Assembly: GCA_016787725.1 (NCBI GenBank)
Contig: JAEUTZ010000020.1
Coordinates: 1-50,557, forward strand
Length of the DNA: 50,557 nt
Source: Cyclobacteriaceae bacterium
GTDB taxonomy: Bacteria > Bacteroidota > Bacteroidia > Cytophagales > Cyclobacteriaceae
Direction of reading: 5' to 3'
Part shown: in pieces, positions 8,629 to 17,911 of the stretch
Position numbering within the stretch: the stretch's first letter is position 1
How the letters are laid out: the number at the start of each line of letters is the position of its first letter
Position numbers and translations under genes: made by a program
Notes under the pieces: generated by a model
What the model saw: the letters and a program-made list of their open reading frames with translations, nothing else
What the model was told of the DNA's origin: nothing
Databases searched by the model: none

Positions 8629-9864
8629 ATGGCGGAAGTTACTTGTTCTTTTTGCGGGCGAAATAAAAAAGACGTTGATCTGATGATATCAGGTATCCAT
8701 GCCCACATTTGCGACAAATGCGTAACGCAGGCCAGTCAGATCTTGCAAGAGGAAAAGAAAAACAAGGTAGATGCCGGAACATTACCCAATTTCAAGCTGA
8801 TCAAACCCCGCGAAATCAAGAAGTTTTTAGACGAGTATGTAATTGGTCAGGACGATGCTAAACGCATCATCTCTGTTGCCGTTTACAATCACTATAAACG
8901 ATTGATGCAACGGAAAGTGGATACCGATATCACCATCGAGAAATCGAATATCATTATGGTAGGTGAAACCGGTACCGGAAAGACTTACCTGGCACGCACA
9001 CTGGCTAAAATTTTACAGGTGCCTTTTTGTATTGCTGATGCCACCGTATTGACAGAAGCCGGATATGTAGGCGAAGACGTGGAAAGCATTTTAACCCGCC
9101 TGCTGCAAGCCGCTGATTATAATACCGAAGCAGCTGAACGTGGCATTGTTTACATTGACGAGATCGATAAAATTGCCCGCAAATCGGATAATCCTTCCAT
9201 CACCCGCGATGTAAGTGGTGAAGGGGTGCAGCAAGCACTTTTGAAATTACTGGAAGGAACAGCCGTGAACGTACCCCCGCAAGGTGGTCGTAAACATCCC
9301 GATCAAAAAATGATCACCGTCAACACCGAGAACATCCTCTTTATTTGTGGTGGAGCATTTGAGGGGATTTCACGACTGATAGGAAAACGACTCAATACCC
9401 GACCATTAGGCTTTACCGCCACAGCCGATAGTTTGAGTCCGGCTGATATTGACAAGGATAATTTATTGCAGTTTGTTTCTGCTCAGGATTTAAAGAGCTT
9501 TGGTTTAATCCCTGAATTAATCGGTCGATTGCCTGTTGTATCCTTTCTCAACCCGCTTGATCACACAGCCCTGCGAAAAATTCTTACCGAACCGAAAAAC
9601 GCACTGGTCAAACAATACAAGAAATTGTTTGAGATGGAAAACATTGAACTGGAATTCAAAGAAGGAGCACTTGATTTCATTGTTGAAAAAGCGGTGGATT
9701 TTAAACTTGGCGCCCGCGGACTACGATCCATTTGTGAAGCGATCATCAATGATGCCATGTTTGAACTTCCTTCCGATAAAACCACCGACCGTCTGGTAAT
9801 CAATCGCGCTTACGCGGAAGAAAAATTCAATAAATCACACTACAGTAAATTAAAGGTAGCTTAA
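8629..9864 (+). CDS. clpX: ClpX, ATPase subunit of the Clp protease
   Basis: An AAA+ unfoldase that recognises substrates and feeds them to ClpP; 411 residues, the normal length. The N-terminal zinc-binding domain has Cys6, Cys9, Cys28 and Cys31. The Walker A motif GETGTGKT is at 112-119, pore loop 1 GYVGED at 145-150 and Walker B with DEID at 177-180. A GGRKHP segment matches the RKH loop near 218. The start is ATG. Its last 4 nt overlap the 3' end of the convergent lpxB, leaving no room for a dedicated terminator between them. Confidence 0.97.
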   Translation: MAEVTCSFCGRNKKDVDLMISGIHAHICDKCVTQASQILQEEKKNKVDAGTLPNFKLIKPREIKKFLDEYVIGQDDAKRIISVAVYNHYKRLMQRKVDTDITIEKSNIIMVGETGTGKTYLARTLAKILQVPFCIADATVLTEAGYVGEDVESILTRLLQAADYNTEAAERGIVYIDEIDKIARKSDNPSITRDVSGEGVQQALLKLLEGTAVNVPPQGGRKHPDQKMITVNTENILFICGGAFEGISRLIGKRLNTRPLGFTATADSLSPADIDKDNLLQFVSAQDLKSFGLIPELIGRLPVVSFLNPLDHTALRKILTEPKNALVKQYKKLFEMENIELEFKEGALDFIVEKAVDFKLGARGLRSICEAIINDAMFELPSDKTTDRLVINRAYAEEKFNKSHYSKLKVA

Positions 9865-10982
9865 CCTTTCCACTGCCGAAGGTAATTCGTCATTAAACGT
9901 GCTGTATTTTCCGATGCGGAACCCGTATCCAGCAATTTATAAATCCGATCGTATTCTGCTTGCATGGATTTAATTGAATCCGGTTGGGTCAGTAGTCGTT
10001 GCAATTCAGCCTGAACATCGTCTTTGTTCGCCTGGTGCTGAATCAATTCACGTATAACCTCTTTCCCTGCTATCAGATTAACCAGGGAAATGAACTTTAC
10101 CTTCACCAGACTTTTAACCAGGAGATATTCAGGTTGACTTGTTTTATAAACAACCACCTGGGGAACTCGGAATATGCCGGTTTCCAGCGTGGCTGTTCCA
10201 GAAGTAACGATAGCCGCGTGGGCATGGCTCAATAAATCATACGTTTCTTCCTCTACGAAAGTAACATTAGGTTTGCCGATTAGCGCACGATATAGTTCAA
10301 TGGTCAGGTTGCTCACTTTGGCGACTACAAACTGAATGCTCAAATTCCTGTCAGCCAAGTCGGCCATCAGGGGTACGATTCGCTTCAATTCCATAGCCCG
10401 GCTTCCCGGGAGTAAGGCTACAATCTTCTTATCAGCTGACAGTCGATGACGTTCAAGAAAATCAGGATTGGGTTGAAAAGCCTTGATCGCATCCAGTACC
10501 GGATTACCCACATAGTCCACTTCGCACCCATGCTGTTTGAAAAATTCTTGTTCAAAGGGTAGTATCGAAAAGACACGATCAACCGATTGTTTGATCTTTT
10601 GGGTGCGACTTTGATTCCAGGCCCAAACTTTAGGTGGAATGTAATAGAATACCGGGATTCTGTTAGATTTAACAAATGGGGCAATCCGAAGATTGAAGCC
10701 TCCATAATCAATCAGGATGACTACATCCGGTTTAAATTTCAGGATATCCGTCTTACAAAATTTCAGGAACTTCAATATCCGGGGTAAACTGGAGACAAGA
10801 GAAATAAATCCCATAACGGCCAAGTTCTGATAGTGGACGGATAGCTGAACTCCGGCTCGTTTCATTTCATCGCCCCCGAAGCCCTGAAAAGTACTGCTGG
10901 GATCTTGTTGCTGCAAGGCTTTTACGAGGTTTCCTCCATGCACATCACCCGAACGTTCACCGGCAATCAGATAGTAGCGCAC
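9861..10982 (-). CDS. lpxB: Lipid-A-disaccharide synthase
   Basis: A GT19 glycosyltransferase that condenses UDP-2,3-diacylglucosamine with lipid X at the inner face of the cytoplasmic membrane during lipid A synthesis; 373 residues. Family segments visible are the N-terminal [11 protein letters not shown], the [10 protein letters not shown] region, the PGSRAMEL nucleotide-binding segment and TSGTATLE. Translation starts at GTG 10982. It lies 6 nt downstream of the pterin synthase gene on the same strand, so the two are probably co-transcribed. It shows that this organism makes lipopolysaccharide or lipooligosaccharide. Confidence 0.96.
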   Translation of the reverse strand: MRYYLIAGERSGDVHGGNLVKALQQQDPSSTFQGFGGDEMKRAGVQLSVHYQNLAVMGFISLVSSLPRILKFLKFCKTDILKFKPDVVILIDYGGFNLRIAPFVKSNRIPVFYYIPPKVWAWNQSRTQKIKQSVDRVFSILPFEQEFFKQHGCEVDYVGNPVLDAIKAFQPNPDFLERHRLSADKKIVALLPGSRAMELKRIVPLMADLADRNLSIQFVVAKVSNLTIELYRALIGKPNVTFVEEETYDLLSHAHAAIVTSGTATLETGIFRVPQVVVYKTSQPEYLLVKSLVKVKFISLVNLIAGKEVIRELIQHQANKDDVQAELQRLLTQPDSIKSMQAEYDRIYKLLDTGSASENTARLMTNYLRQWKG

Positions 10983-10988
10983 GTGTAC

Positions 10989-11414
10989 TTAGTTTGGTTC
11001 CCCGAAATATTCCACATAATTTCTAGGAGTTTCATACAAACGTAAAGCATGCAAGACACCAAACTTGCTAATGGTTGAAATTTTCGGAGCCAGAATCTTC
11101 CAGATCTCCATGATCAGGTTCTCGCAACTCGCCAGCTTATCCTTCATGAATTCTACGTCCAGGTTGAGGTTCTTGTGATCCAATTTATCGGTTACCTCCT
11201 GTCGGATGAGGAGGCTCAACTTTTTCAAATCAATAACAAATCCTGTTTCCGGATCGGGCACCCCTTTTACGGTTACGATCAGATCAAAATTATGCCCGTG
11301 CCAGTTTTCGTTGGCACAGGGGCCAAACACGTCAAGGTTCTTCTCGCGGCTCCAGGCAGGGTTGTACAGTTTATGAGCTGCATTAAAATGCTCTTTCCGG
11401 CTTACGTATACCAT
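10989..11414 (-). CDS. 6-pyruvoyl-tetrahydropterin synthase / QueD family protein (COG0720)
   Basis: A T-fold enzyme acting on 7,8-dihydroneopterin triphosphate; 141 residues. Zinc ligands are His14 (FNAAHKL) and His39/His41 (HGHN), and Cys33 is the likely catalytic cysteine. The spacing is C-x5-HGH, which in published subdivision of COG0720 marks the PTPS-II (6-pyruvoyl-tetrahydropterin synthase) type, whereas classical QueD has C-x3-HGH. It may therefore make tetrahydropterin, serve queuosine synthesis, or both. The ATG at 11414 is chosen because a TATATTTG promoter element (11433-11440) lies inside a longer possible reading. It forms an operon with lpxB. Confidence 0.88.
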   Translation of the reverse strand: MVYVSRKEHFNAAHKLYNPAWSREKNLDVFGPCANENWHGHNFDLIVTVKGVPDPETGFVIDLKKLSLLIRQEVTDKLDHKNLNLDVEFMKDKLASCENLIMEIWKILAPKISTISKFGVLHALRLYETPRNYVEYFGEPN

Positions 11415-11432
11415 GGGATACAATATGAGGTG

Positions 11433-11440
11433 CAAATATA
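11433..11440 (-). promoter_or_regulatory. Candidate -7 promoter element for the pterin synthase-lpxB operon
   Basis: On the minus strand this reads TATATTTG, a full TAnnTTTG match, 18 nt upstream of the preferred ATG at 11414. No convincing -33 TTG is visible. Its position argues against a start at 11489. Confidence 0.5.
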
Positions 11441-11520
11441 CAATACAAACAGAATGCATATACAGGATCGATTTGTAACCAACCTTCAAATGAATCTCAG
11501 GTACAGGACTTACCTATAGA

Positions 11521-12225
11521 TCAGAGAACACTCTCATTTAAATAATTGATCACCTCAATTAAGTCAGTTTCAGATTTTATCTTCATCTTTTTCTTCTTCA
11601 AAAACGCTTCAATCTCCACTGCATTCTTAGGGAAAATTTCAAGGATTGATTTTTTTGAGAGCTTAATTGCCAATGAAGTACCTCGAGTGTCCATAACAAA
11701 ATAAAATCGTCTTGCCTGATAACTTCGGTAAGATCCGGGAGTTCCATACTTACCGATGTTGTCTTCTAACAAGTCAATTTTGTCCTTCGCTATTAAGTCG
11801 ACCTTACCCTGAGCAAGTAACTCAACATAATTGAGTTCATTGAATCCAACTAAATTGTATCCAGAAGAAAAATAGTGCTTTTTGATAGTATTCGTACCTG
11901 GTTCTGAAATGCTGAGCGAAAATGCTGGAAAATCATCAGCACTGGCTATAAATATTTGACCTTCTGAATTTACCTCCACTACATCCTGGTAGGCATCATA
12001 TCTTAAAAGAAGGCCGCTATACTCATTGCCCTCTTTACTTATTAATGTACCTAAGCTCCAAAGCTCATTTAAATAGACTGATCCCTTTGTCTCCTCGAAT
12101 TGCTTTCTTCTTAAGAGCGAATTATCAATCCCATGAAGAAAGATGGATTGACCTTTTGATTGATCAACAACTAAAAGAATGAGGATGACTGCGCTCACGC
12201 ACGCGCTTCTATTTATGAAGACCAT
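11521..12225 (-). CDS. Secreted protein of unknown function, paralogue of the 13254-13934 product
   Basis: A 234-residue protein with an N-terminal hydrophobic signal segment (residues about 8-25, ending near SKGQ). The rest is soluble, with no enzyme motif I recognise. It aligns along its length with the product of 13254-13934: both carry a KGxxYL..W..GTL segment, LLL(R/K)YD.Y.D, SEPG(T/S)N...KH.FSSGY, YGT, and a C-terminal IEAF/IEAY..K.K.KSE.DL block. The C-terminal Lys-rich helix pair is shared. It appears to be a Bacteroidota-type exported protein. A TTG at 12229-12231 would add two residues. Function is unknown. Confidence 0.75.
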   Translation of the reverse strand: MVFINRSACVSAVILILLVVDQSKGQSIFLHGIDNSLLRRKQFEETKGSVYLNELWSLGTLISKEGNEYSGLLLRYDAYQDVVEVNSEGQIFIASADDFPAFSLSISEPGTNTIKKHYFSSGYNLVGFNELNYVELLAQGKVDLIAKDKIDLLEDNIGKYGTPGSYRSYQARRFYFVMDTRGTSLAIKLSKKSILEIFPKNAVEIEAFLKKKKMKIKSETDLIEVINYLNESVL

Positions 12226-12310
12226 ACACAATCAATAACTATTCATAAAGATAGCAATAGTGGAAATCAGTTTTAAAATTGAGATTTATGGTATATTGGT
12301 GAAAAAATAT

Positions 12311-13261
12311 ATGATCATTGTTACCGGGGCTGCAGGTTTTATTGGTAGCTATTTAATCAAGCGACTGAATCAGGACAGTTTCAACGCCATCATTGCAGTT
12401 GATAAATTTGACAATGAAGCCAAAAATAAGAACCTGGTTGGCTTGAAAATTAAAGAAAGGATCGACCGGGACGTTTTCCTTTCCTGGCTGGATCAGCATT
12501 ATGAAACCGTAGAATTCATTTTTCATATCGGAGCCCGCACCGATACCGCTGAATTTGATCGGGGGCTGCTTAACAAACTTAACACCGAATACACAAAAGC
12601 CATCTGGACCCGCTGTTGCCAATACCAGATTCCACTGGTCTACGCATCTTCCGCAGCTACCTATGGGTTAGGTGAGCAGGGTTATGATGATGATGAATCA
12701 AAAATTCCGAGCTTAAAACCATTAAATCCCTACGGCCAATCCAAACAAGATTTTGATGTGTGGGCGCTCAATCAAAAAGAGAAACCCTTCTTCTGGGCCG
12801 GTCTTAAGTTTTTTAATGTATACGGCCCGCATGAAAACCACAAAGGCAGAATGGCCTCGGTTATTTGGCATGCCTATCATCAAATCAGCAAAACGGGCAA
12901 AATGAAATTGTTCAAATCGCATAATCCTGCCTATCGGGATGGTGAGCAGATGCGGGATTTTGTGTATGTGAAGGATGTTGCCGAGGTGTGCATGTTCTTC
13001 ATGCACCACCGAAAAAATTCGGGCATCTATAATCTGGGGTCGGGTAGAGCACGAACCTTCCTGGATCTGACTAAGGCCGTTTTCAAAGCGTTGAATAAGC
13101 CGGAGAATATCGAATTTATGGATACCCCCGCAGACATACGGGATAAGTATCAATACTTTACAGAAGCCAACATGAACAAACTACAAAAGATTGGCTATGC
13201 AAAGAACTTCACATCCCTGGAAGCAGGTGTAAAAGATTATGTTCTGAATTACCTTACTTAA
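12311..13261 (+). CDS. hldD: ADP-L-glycero-D-manno-heptose 6-epimerase (HldD/RfaD-like)
   Basis: An extended short-chain dehydrogenase/reductase that epimerises ADP-heptose for the LPS inner core; 316 residues from the ATG at 12311. The NAD(P) motif GAAGFIG is at 6-12. The active-site residues are YASSAATYG (111-119) and Tyr141-x3-Lys145 (YGQSK). FFNVYGP followed by HKGRMASVIWH is typical of HldD rather than of UDP-sugar epimerases. A GTG at 12260 would add 17 residues with no family support. It sits between two paralogous minus-strand genes and overlaps the 3' end of one by 8 nt. No other heptose genes are nearby, so the substrate is inferred from sequence alone. Confidence 0.85.
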   Translation: MIIVTGAAGFIGSYLIKRLNQDSFNAIIAVDKFDNEAKNKNLVGLKIKERIDRDVFLSWLDQHYETVEFIFHIGARTDTAEFDRGLLNKLNTEYTKAIWTRCCQYQIPLVYASSAATYGLGEQGYDDDESKIPSLKPLNPYGQSKQDFDVWALNQKEKPFFWAGLKFFNVYGPHENHKGRMASVIWHAYHQISKTGKMKLFKSHNPAYRDGEQMRDFVYVKDVAEVCMFFMHHRKNSGIYNLGSGRARTFLDLTKAVFKALNKPENIEFMDTPADIRDKYQYFTEANMNKLQKIGYAKNFTSLEAGVKDYVLNYLT

Positions 13262-13934
13262 GATCCAGAAATCGAATTATCTGAACTAAATCACCTTCTG
13301 ATTTCAATTTTAACTTATTCTCTTTGCAATATGCTTCGATTGCTTCAGTGTGGTTAGGAAACGCTTCCAGGGTAGACTTTTTGTTAAGCTTAATTTCTTT
13401 CGCGGAGCCATCCTCTGCCAACACGAAGTAAAATACTTTCAACTGAAAACTTTTTTGCGGATCGGAGGTCCCATAACCCGTTACGGCTTCTTCCATGAAA
13501 GACGTCTTGTATTTCTTTAACAAGTCCATCTTTCCATCATAAATCACATCGAAATAAGTTGTCTTCGTAAATCCAGGAATGGTATATCCAGAAGAAAAAG
13601 AATGCTTAATAATTTCGTTTGAACCTGGCTCTGTCCAACTGAGTGTAAATTTCGGGTAATTGGTGGTGCTCACCTCCACTACCTGTCCCTCCTGGTTCAA
13701 TTCAATCTGATCTTTGTAGGAGTCATATTTCAGAAGCAGGTTTGAGTACATTTTGCCATTACGGTCAGTTAAGGTACCTGCACTCCAGGAAGGATACAAA
13801 TAAGCCGTGCCTTTGATATCTTCATACTTCTTTGTGCGGATCACCACATTATCCAACCCCTGTACATTGGTGATCTGAGCAATCAGTGTCTCTGTCAAAA
13901 AAATGAATAGTCCTAATCCGATGTACTTTTTCAT
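13254..13934 (-). CDS. Secreted protein of unknown function, paralogue of the 11521-12225 product
   Basis: A 226-residue protein with a clear signal peptide (MKKYIGLGLFIFLTETLIAQ) and a soluble body related along its length to the 11521-12225 product. Shared features include KGTAYLYPSW, LLLKYDSYKD, TEPGSNE, KHSFSSGY and a C-terminal KLKLKSEGDL block. Its ATG lies only 2 nt from the end of the subtilase gene (13937) on the same strand, so the two are probably translated from one message. It could act in the periplasm or at the surface together with that protease, but this is inference. No known domain was recognised. Confidence 0.78.
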   Translation of the reverse strand: MKKYIGLGLFIFLTETLIAQITNVQGLDNVVIRTKKYEDIKGTAYLYPSWSAGTLTDRNGKMYSNLLLKYDSYKDQIELNQEGQVVEVSTTNYPKFTLSWTEPGSNEIIKHSFSSGYTIPGFTKTTYFDVIYDGKMDLLKKYKTSFMEEAVTGYGTSDPQKSFQLKVFYFVLAEDGSAKEIKLNKKSTLEAFPNHTEAIEAYCKENKLKLKSEGDLVQIIRFLDLK

Positions 13935-13936
13935 AA

Positions 13937-16900
13937 TTATTCAATGATTAGCCTTTGTATTCGTATCCGGTCGCTGCTAATAACTTCAATCACATACATT
14001 CCTTTTGGCCATTGGGTGGTAATAATCGTAGCCGCTTCGGCAACTTGTTGATCATATAGAATCTGACCCTGCAGGCTGGCGATCCGAATCCTGGCAACAT
14101 CAGACATACCACGAACCGTAAAACTCTGTGAAGCCGGATTTGGAAATATGTCTAGTTCCGCTGGCCCTTCATCCTCCGCAACATCCGTTATTAAAATTGA
14201 ATTCGAAATCCGGTTGCAGGCACTGCTGTTTGTTGTAACAAAATAAGTGCCGGGTTCGCCATTGAACGGAAAGGATCGGCCGGTAGCCCCGGGTATCGCA
14301 TCATAATCGCGGTACCATTGGTACGAATCGCTGGATAACGTACTAAACATATTCAACCCATTCAATATGATTGTATTGGCCGGAAGATCGTTGGGAACAA
14401 TTGTGACCTCCTGCTTGTAACTCCGCGAATCATTGCTATTGGCAATGGTTAACGTAACCTCAAAAGTGCCGGGGCCAGCAAACACAACCATACTATTCTG
14501 TTCATCTTCATTCACCCATTGTGCATTTGGAGCCGTTGTTGACCAAGCCCACGATCCAATGTCCCCTCCGCTCTTGTCAATCAATTCAACGATCCCATTG
14601 GCACAATTATTACGAATTTCAAAGTCGGGAAAGAGAATATCCTCACACTCATCCTTTGCCCAGTTTAGAGAATTTACCAGCGTGCTTGAAAGGCCTGCGT
14701 TTATTATCGCATCTCCAGTGGCGTCCACGCTGTTAATATCCAGATAGTTAAAGCAAAGTTTGAACCGGCCATCAAAGCGCAAAGAAGCTTTTCCACCAAG
14801 ACCTTCCAGAATCACCCGGCTCGATTCAGTTGCTAAAATCTCAACCGCCTCACTCAATGTTTGGCTTGTGCCTGCACTTAAGTCCAGCTTTGAATTTCCA
14901 TGCAAGATCACTTTCTCTATGGCATTGTCATTGGTAAGCTTCAGGCTGCTCTTCACTTCCACTTCGTTAATTACATTAATACCGTGTATCGCAACCCCGC
15001 TTGCTTCAACCAGGATTTTTCCATCAAACTCCTTGCTACCCAAATCAATCTGAGCGTTGGTGGATGGAATTAAGAGTGCGTCAACACTGTGCAGCGTTAG
15101 TGAAGGTGAACTGAAATCCAATTGTTGTACGGAGGTAAGTGTCGCATTGGAAAGGTCAAGCGAAACAGAAAAACCCGCATCCACAGTTAACGTTCCAATT
15201 CCGACCTGATCGTTAAGTTTTACCGTCCCTTTTAAAAGATTAAATGATTTCATGGTCAGTCCACCTGTAAAATCATAATGCTCGTCCGTATTGATGTCAA
15301 AGTCGAGAGAGGAAAAGTCGGTGGTGTTGGTTATGACCTCATTTAAGAAGTCGGCAGAACCCGTTAATAAAATCTTGCCAGAAGAAATGAAACCGGAACC
15401 GGAGCCGAAATTCATACTTCCACCCACAGTAAGCTGGTGTCCATTTAATTCGATCCCGGCATTTACCTTATTCAACCAGGTAATGGAGCCAATGGAAGTA
15501 TCTTCTGTTAGATCAATCCATTCATTTACGAGTAACGAGGAGTTTTCATCGATAATAATCCGATTGGTAAGGGAAGGTACCTGCCCGGCACTGGCACCAC
15601 CGCTGGCAAAGGACCAATGGTTCGGATCATTAAAATTACCGGGGCCCCCCACCCAATACATCGGGGGTTGCTGATCGCCCACATAGGTATAGGTTACGAT
15701 CAAAGAATAATTCTGACTCCCTCCGGTTAAGCTTCCTTTGTGGCTGATCCGAAGCGTATACGGGCGTGGCTCCGGGTTTTCGAATTCGATCTTTTCAACA
15801 TTGTCGCGGAAATTATCGGCTTTCAGGGCTCCTTCGCCCAGGGCGGAGAGGTCCGGATTCATGGCCCAGGGGAAATTTATATTATTGGCTTCGTCCACAA
15901 TTCTTATATCAAGGTCGTTCACCAGCATCAGGTCGGTGGGGTCCAGCGTATTGGCCACCGGGTTACCGGCAGGATCAGTCCAGGCAATGGTAGCGGTAAT
16001 CTTTGTGTTTTCTTTCGGGTGAAGTTCCAGCTCGTACGTTTGACCATCAGTTAGTGTCAGCTCGTTCACGAAAACGCTCACATCATCTTTCGTCAGCAAT
16101 ACTTTAGCGGCTGCTTCTACATCAATCAATCCCCAACCATAACTATAATCCGGTCCGGGATATTGGCCTGCTTCTTTAGCGGTGTGGATCGCAAGCGCTT
16201 TGAGTGTTGCCGAGCGCATAAACTGACCTCCATTTAGATCCCGATGCAATTCTTGCAATAACAATAACGAGCCCATCGCACCCGGTGTGGCCATAGAGGT
16301 TCCACTTTGTGAGGCATACGAGCTTTCACCAATAGAGGAAAACGTATTAACTCCGGGGGCCACCAGATCTGGCTTTATTCGGCCGTCATCCGTAGGGCCC
16401 CACCCGCTGAAGCTGCTCATCTCAATGGATCCGGGGCCTTCATAGTTGAGTACTTTACGTACTGCTCCAATGGTGAAAATATTCTTGGCCGTTCCTTCCT
16501 GACTAATGCAATCATAACCGCTGCCTTGGTTTCCATCTTGCGGGTAGGGCCCGGCATTGTTGAAATCATCACGATCATTTCCGGCAGCCCAGAAAATGGA
16601 ATAATACGGTGCATTGAATGCAATCTGGTCCAGGTCGCGCGACAGAGACGTGTAAAAGCCGAACCGCCAATCCTCCTTGTCGCCAATAGCTGGGTTTCCC
16701 AACCATTGGCAACTTCCATTTTGGCAGTTCCAGCCGGTTGCAAAGCCATACGAATGATTAGAAAACAATAACCCTGTTTGATCAGGTTTGGCCAGGGCTA
16801 CCATTTCAGCCCGGTCGTTGGTCCAATCATATGAGTATAAGCTCGCAGCCGGGGCCATTCCCATGGCATTCACATTCAGACCAGTGGCCAAGATCGTACC

Positions 16901-17332
16901 GGTAACATGAGTTCCGTGATCGGATGAAGTGCCGCCTTCCCTTGAAACAATTCGTTCAATAAACTCAGGATGCTCATACACGGGGCCACTGTCCCAAACG
17001 CCTACGGTTATGCCCGTCCCTCTCAAATTTAAATTAAGACCACCTCCTGTTCTTAGTTTGGTGACATTGGTTGAAATGGCCACACCAGCGTTATACGTTG
17101 TCAAATAGAGTGGAAGGCCATTTGAATCGACATCGATCAACTGAATTTCAGTGCCATCCGAAAACTTCTGGCGGAGCGGAATATTATTTCTAATAGAATA
17201 CTCGATCGCGCGCTGATTGGACGAGTGAAACTCACGTTGAAATCTGGTGTTTAACTGCTCCAGGCTTTCAAACTCCCGCTGCTGAGCAAACAACGTTGAC
17301 GTGGCAAATATTAACAACAATAACCCCCGCAT
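13937..17332 (-). CDS. Secreted S8 subtilisin-family protease with T9SS sorting domain
   Basis: A large exported protease of 1131 residues. A signal peptide ends near residue 16 (LFAQ). The subtilase domain has the triad Asp114 (VGVWDSG), His139 (DHGTHVTG) and Ser346 (SGTSMATP), with oxyanion Asn252, so it looks active. A jelly-roll-like P-domain region follows at about 425-545, then a YWVGGPGNF..HWS beta-helix-type repeat region, a PKD-like domain (about 910-990) and an Ig-like stretch. The C-terminal 75 residues are a type A T9SS sorting domain (FPNPASQSFTV, ending in IRIQRLIIE), predicting export and surface attachment or release. The next gene begins 2 nt after it. Targets are unknown. 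Confidence 0.93.
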   Translation of the reverse strand: MRGLLLLIFATSTLFAQQREFESLEQLNTRFQREFHSSNQRAIEYSIRNNIPLRQKFSDGTEIQLIDVDSNGLPLYLTTYNAGVAISTNVTKLRTGGGLNLNLRGTGITVGVWDSGPVYEHPEFIERIVSREGGTSSDHGTHVTGTILATGLNVNAMGMAPAASLYSYDWTNDRAEMVALAKPDQTGLLFSNHSYGFATGWNCQNGSCQWLGNPAIGDKEDWRFGFYTSLSRDLDQIAFNAPYYSIFWAAGNDRDDFNNAGPYPQDGNQGSGYDCISQEGTAKNIFTIGAVRKVLNYEGPGSIEMSSFSGWGPTDDGRIKPDLVAPGVNTFSSIGESSYASQSGTSMATPGAMGSLLLLQELHRDLNGGQFMRSATLKALAIHTAKEAGQYPGPDYSYGWGLIDVEAAAKVLLTKDDVSVFVNELTLTDGQTYELELHPKENTKITATIAWTDPAGNPVANTLDPTDLMLVNDLDIRIVDEANNINFPWAMNPDLSALGEGALKADNFRDNVEKIEFENPEPRPYTLRISHKGSLTGGSQNYSLIVTYTYVGDQQPPMYWVGGPGNFNDPNHWSFASGGASAGQVPSLTNRIIIDENSSLLVNEWIDLTEDTSIGSITWLNKVNAGIELNGHQLTVGGSMNFGSGSGFISSGKILLTGSADFLNEVITNTTDFSSLDFDINTDEHYDFTGGLTMKSFNLLKGTVKLNDQVGIGTLTVDAGFSVSLDLSNATLTSVQQLDFSSPSLTLHSVDALLIPSTNAQIDLGSKEFDGKILVEASGVAIHGINVINEVEVKSSLKLTNDNAIEKVILHGNSKLDLSAGTSQTLSEAVEILATESSRVILEGLGGKASLRFDGRFKLCFNYLDINSVDATGDAIINAGLSSTLVNSLNWAKDECEDILFPDFEIRNNCANGIVELIDKSGGDIGSWAWSTTAPNAQWVNEDEQNSMVVFAGPGTFEVTLTIANSNDSRSYKQEVTIVPNDLPANTIILNGLNMFSTLSSDSYQWYRDYDAIPGATGRSFPFNGEPGTYFVTTNSSACNRISNSILITDVAEDEGPAELDIFPNPASQSFTVRGMSDVARIRIASLQGQILYDQQVAEAATIITTQWPKGMYVIEVISSDRIRIQRLIIE

Positions 17333-17356
17333 ACTTAGTTGTATAACCCAAATAAC

Positions 17357-17388
17357 AAAAAAAGCCCTGAAAAGATCAGGGCTTTTTC
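17357..17388 (-). terminator. Intrinsic terminator after the SusC/SusD/lipoprotein operon
   Basis: A near-perfect hairpin pairs AAAAAGCCCTGA with TCAGGGCTTTTT around a short AAAGA loop. Read on the minus strand it ends in a run of seven T. It lies 16 nt beyond the stop of the 17405-17893 gene and upstream of the subtilase, so it separates the two transcription units. Confidence 0.85.
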
Positions 17389-17404
17389 AAAGAGAATTAC
17401 CTAA

Positions 17405-17893
17405 TTAATTAGTGCGTATAGTTCTGGTAAACACACCATATTTAGCACTGATAGTCGCTCCGGCATCCGCACTGTTGAGATTAAACTTAAGTTTATAAGA
17501 CTCATTATTGGGGATGTTATCATCAATTATTTCATAATAGATGAAGCCAAAACTGCTGTTTGCAGGAATTGCTACTGAACTAGTGGTTATCAAGTTGTAG
17601 TGAGTTCCTGCTACTGCAGTACTCGCAGCATCAATACTAAAAGCCACGTTCACCGCAGTACTTTTTTGCGGGCCAACCAAATTTACTCGGATCGAATCGC
17701 GCAAATTGAGTCCATCAACCGTCCGCTTATACGTTTTGGGAATATCCAAACCGGTAGCAGTTGTTGCTTCTTGAATCTCAATAACCGCAACATTGTCCAA
17801 CAAAATGTCCGTACCCGGGTCATCGAAGCAAGCTGAAGCAACTGCCAGCAAGCCTGCAAACATAAAGAGTTTATATATCGCTTTCATTTTCAT
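17405..17893 (-). CDS. Small outer-membrane-type lipoprotein downstream of SusD
   Basis: A 162-residue predicted lipoprotein: the signal segment ends in ASAC with Cys22 as the lipidated residue. The remainder looks like one or two beta-sandwich domains, with a VAFSID..STAVAGTHYNL segment that resembles Calx-beta/DUF4843-type domains common in lipoproteins next to SusCD pairs. It lies 18 nt downstream of susD on the same strand and is followed by a strong terminator, so it is the last gene of the operon. It probably sits on the cell surface as a substrate-binding accessory. The ligand is unknown. Confidence 0.75.
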   Translation of the reverse strand: MKMKAIYKLFMFAGLLAVASACFDDPGTDILLDNVAVIEIQEATTATGLDIPKTYKRTVDGLNLRDSIRVNLVGPQKSTAVNVAFSIDAASTAVAGTHYNLITTSSVAIPANSSFGFIYYEIIDDNIPNNESYKLKFNLNSADAGATISAKYGVFTRTIRTN

Positions 17894-17911
17894 GTCTTTT
17901 CTGTTTTAGAA

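Noticed and set aside
10989-11489. Longer start for the pterin synthase at 11489
   Set aside because: The extra 25 residues have no family counterpart and include the TATATTTG promoter element at 11433-11440.
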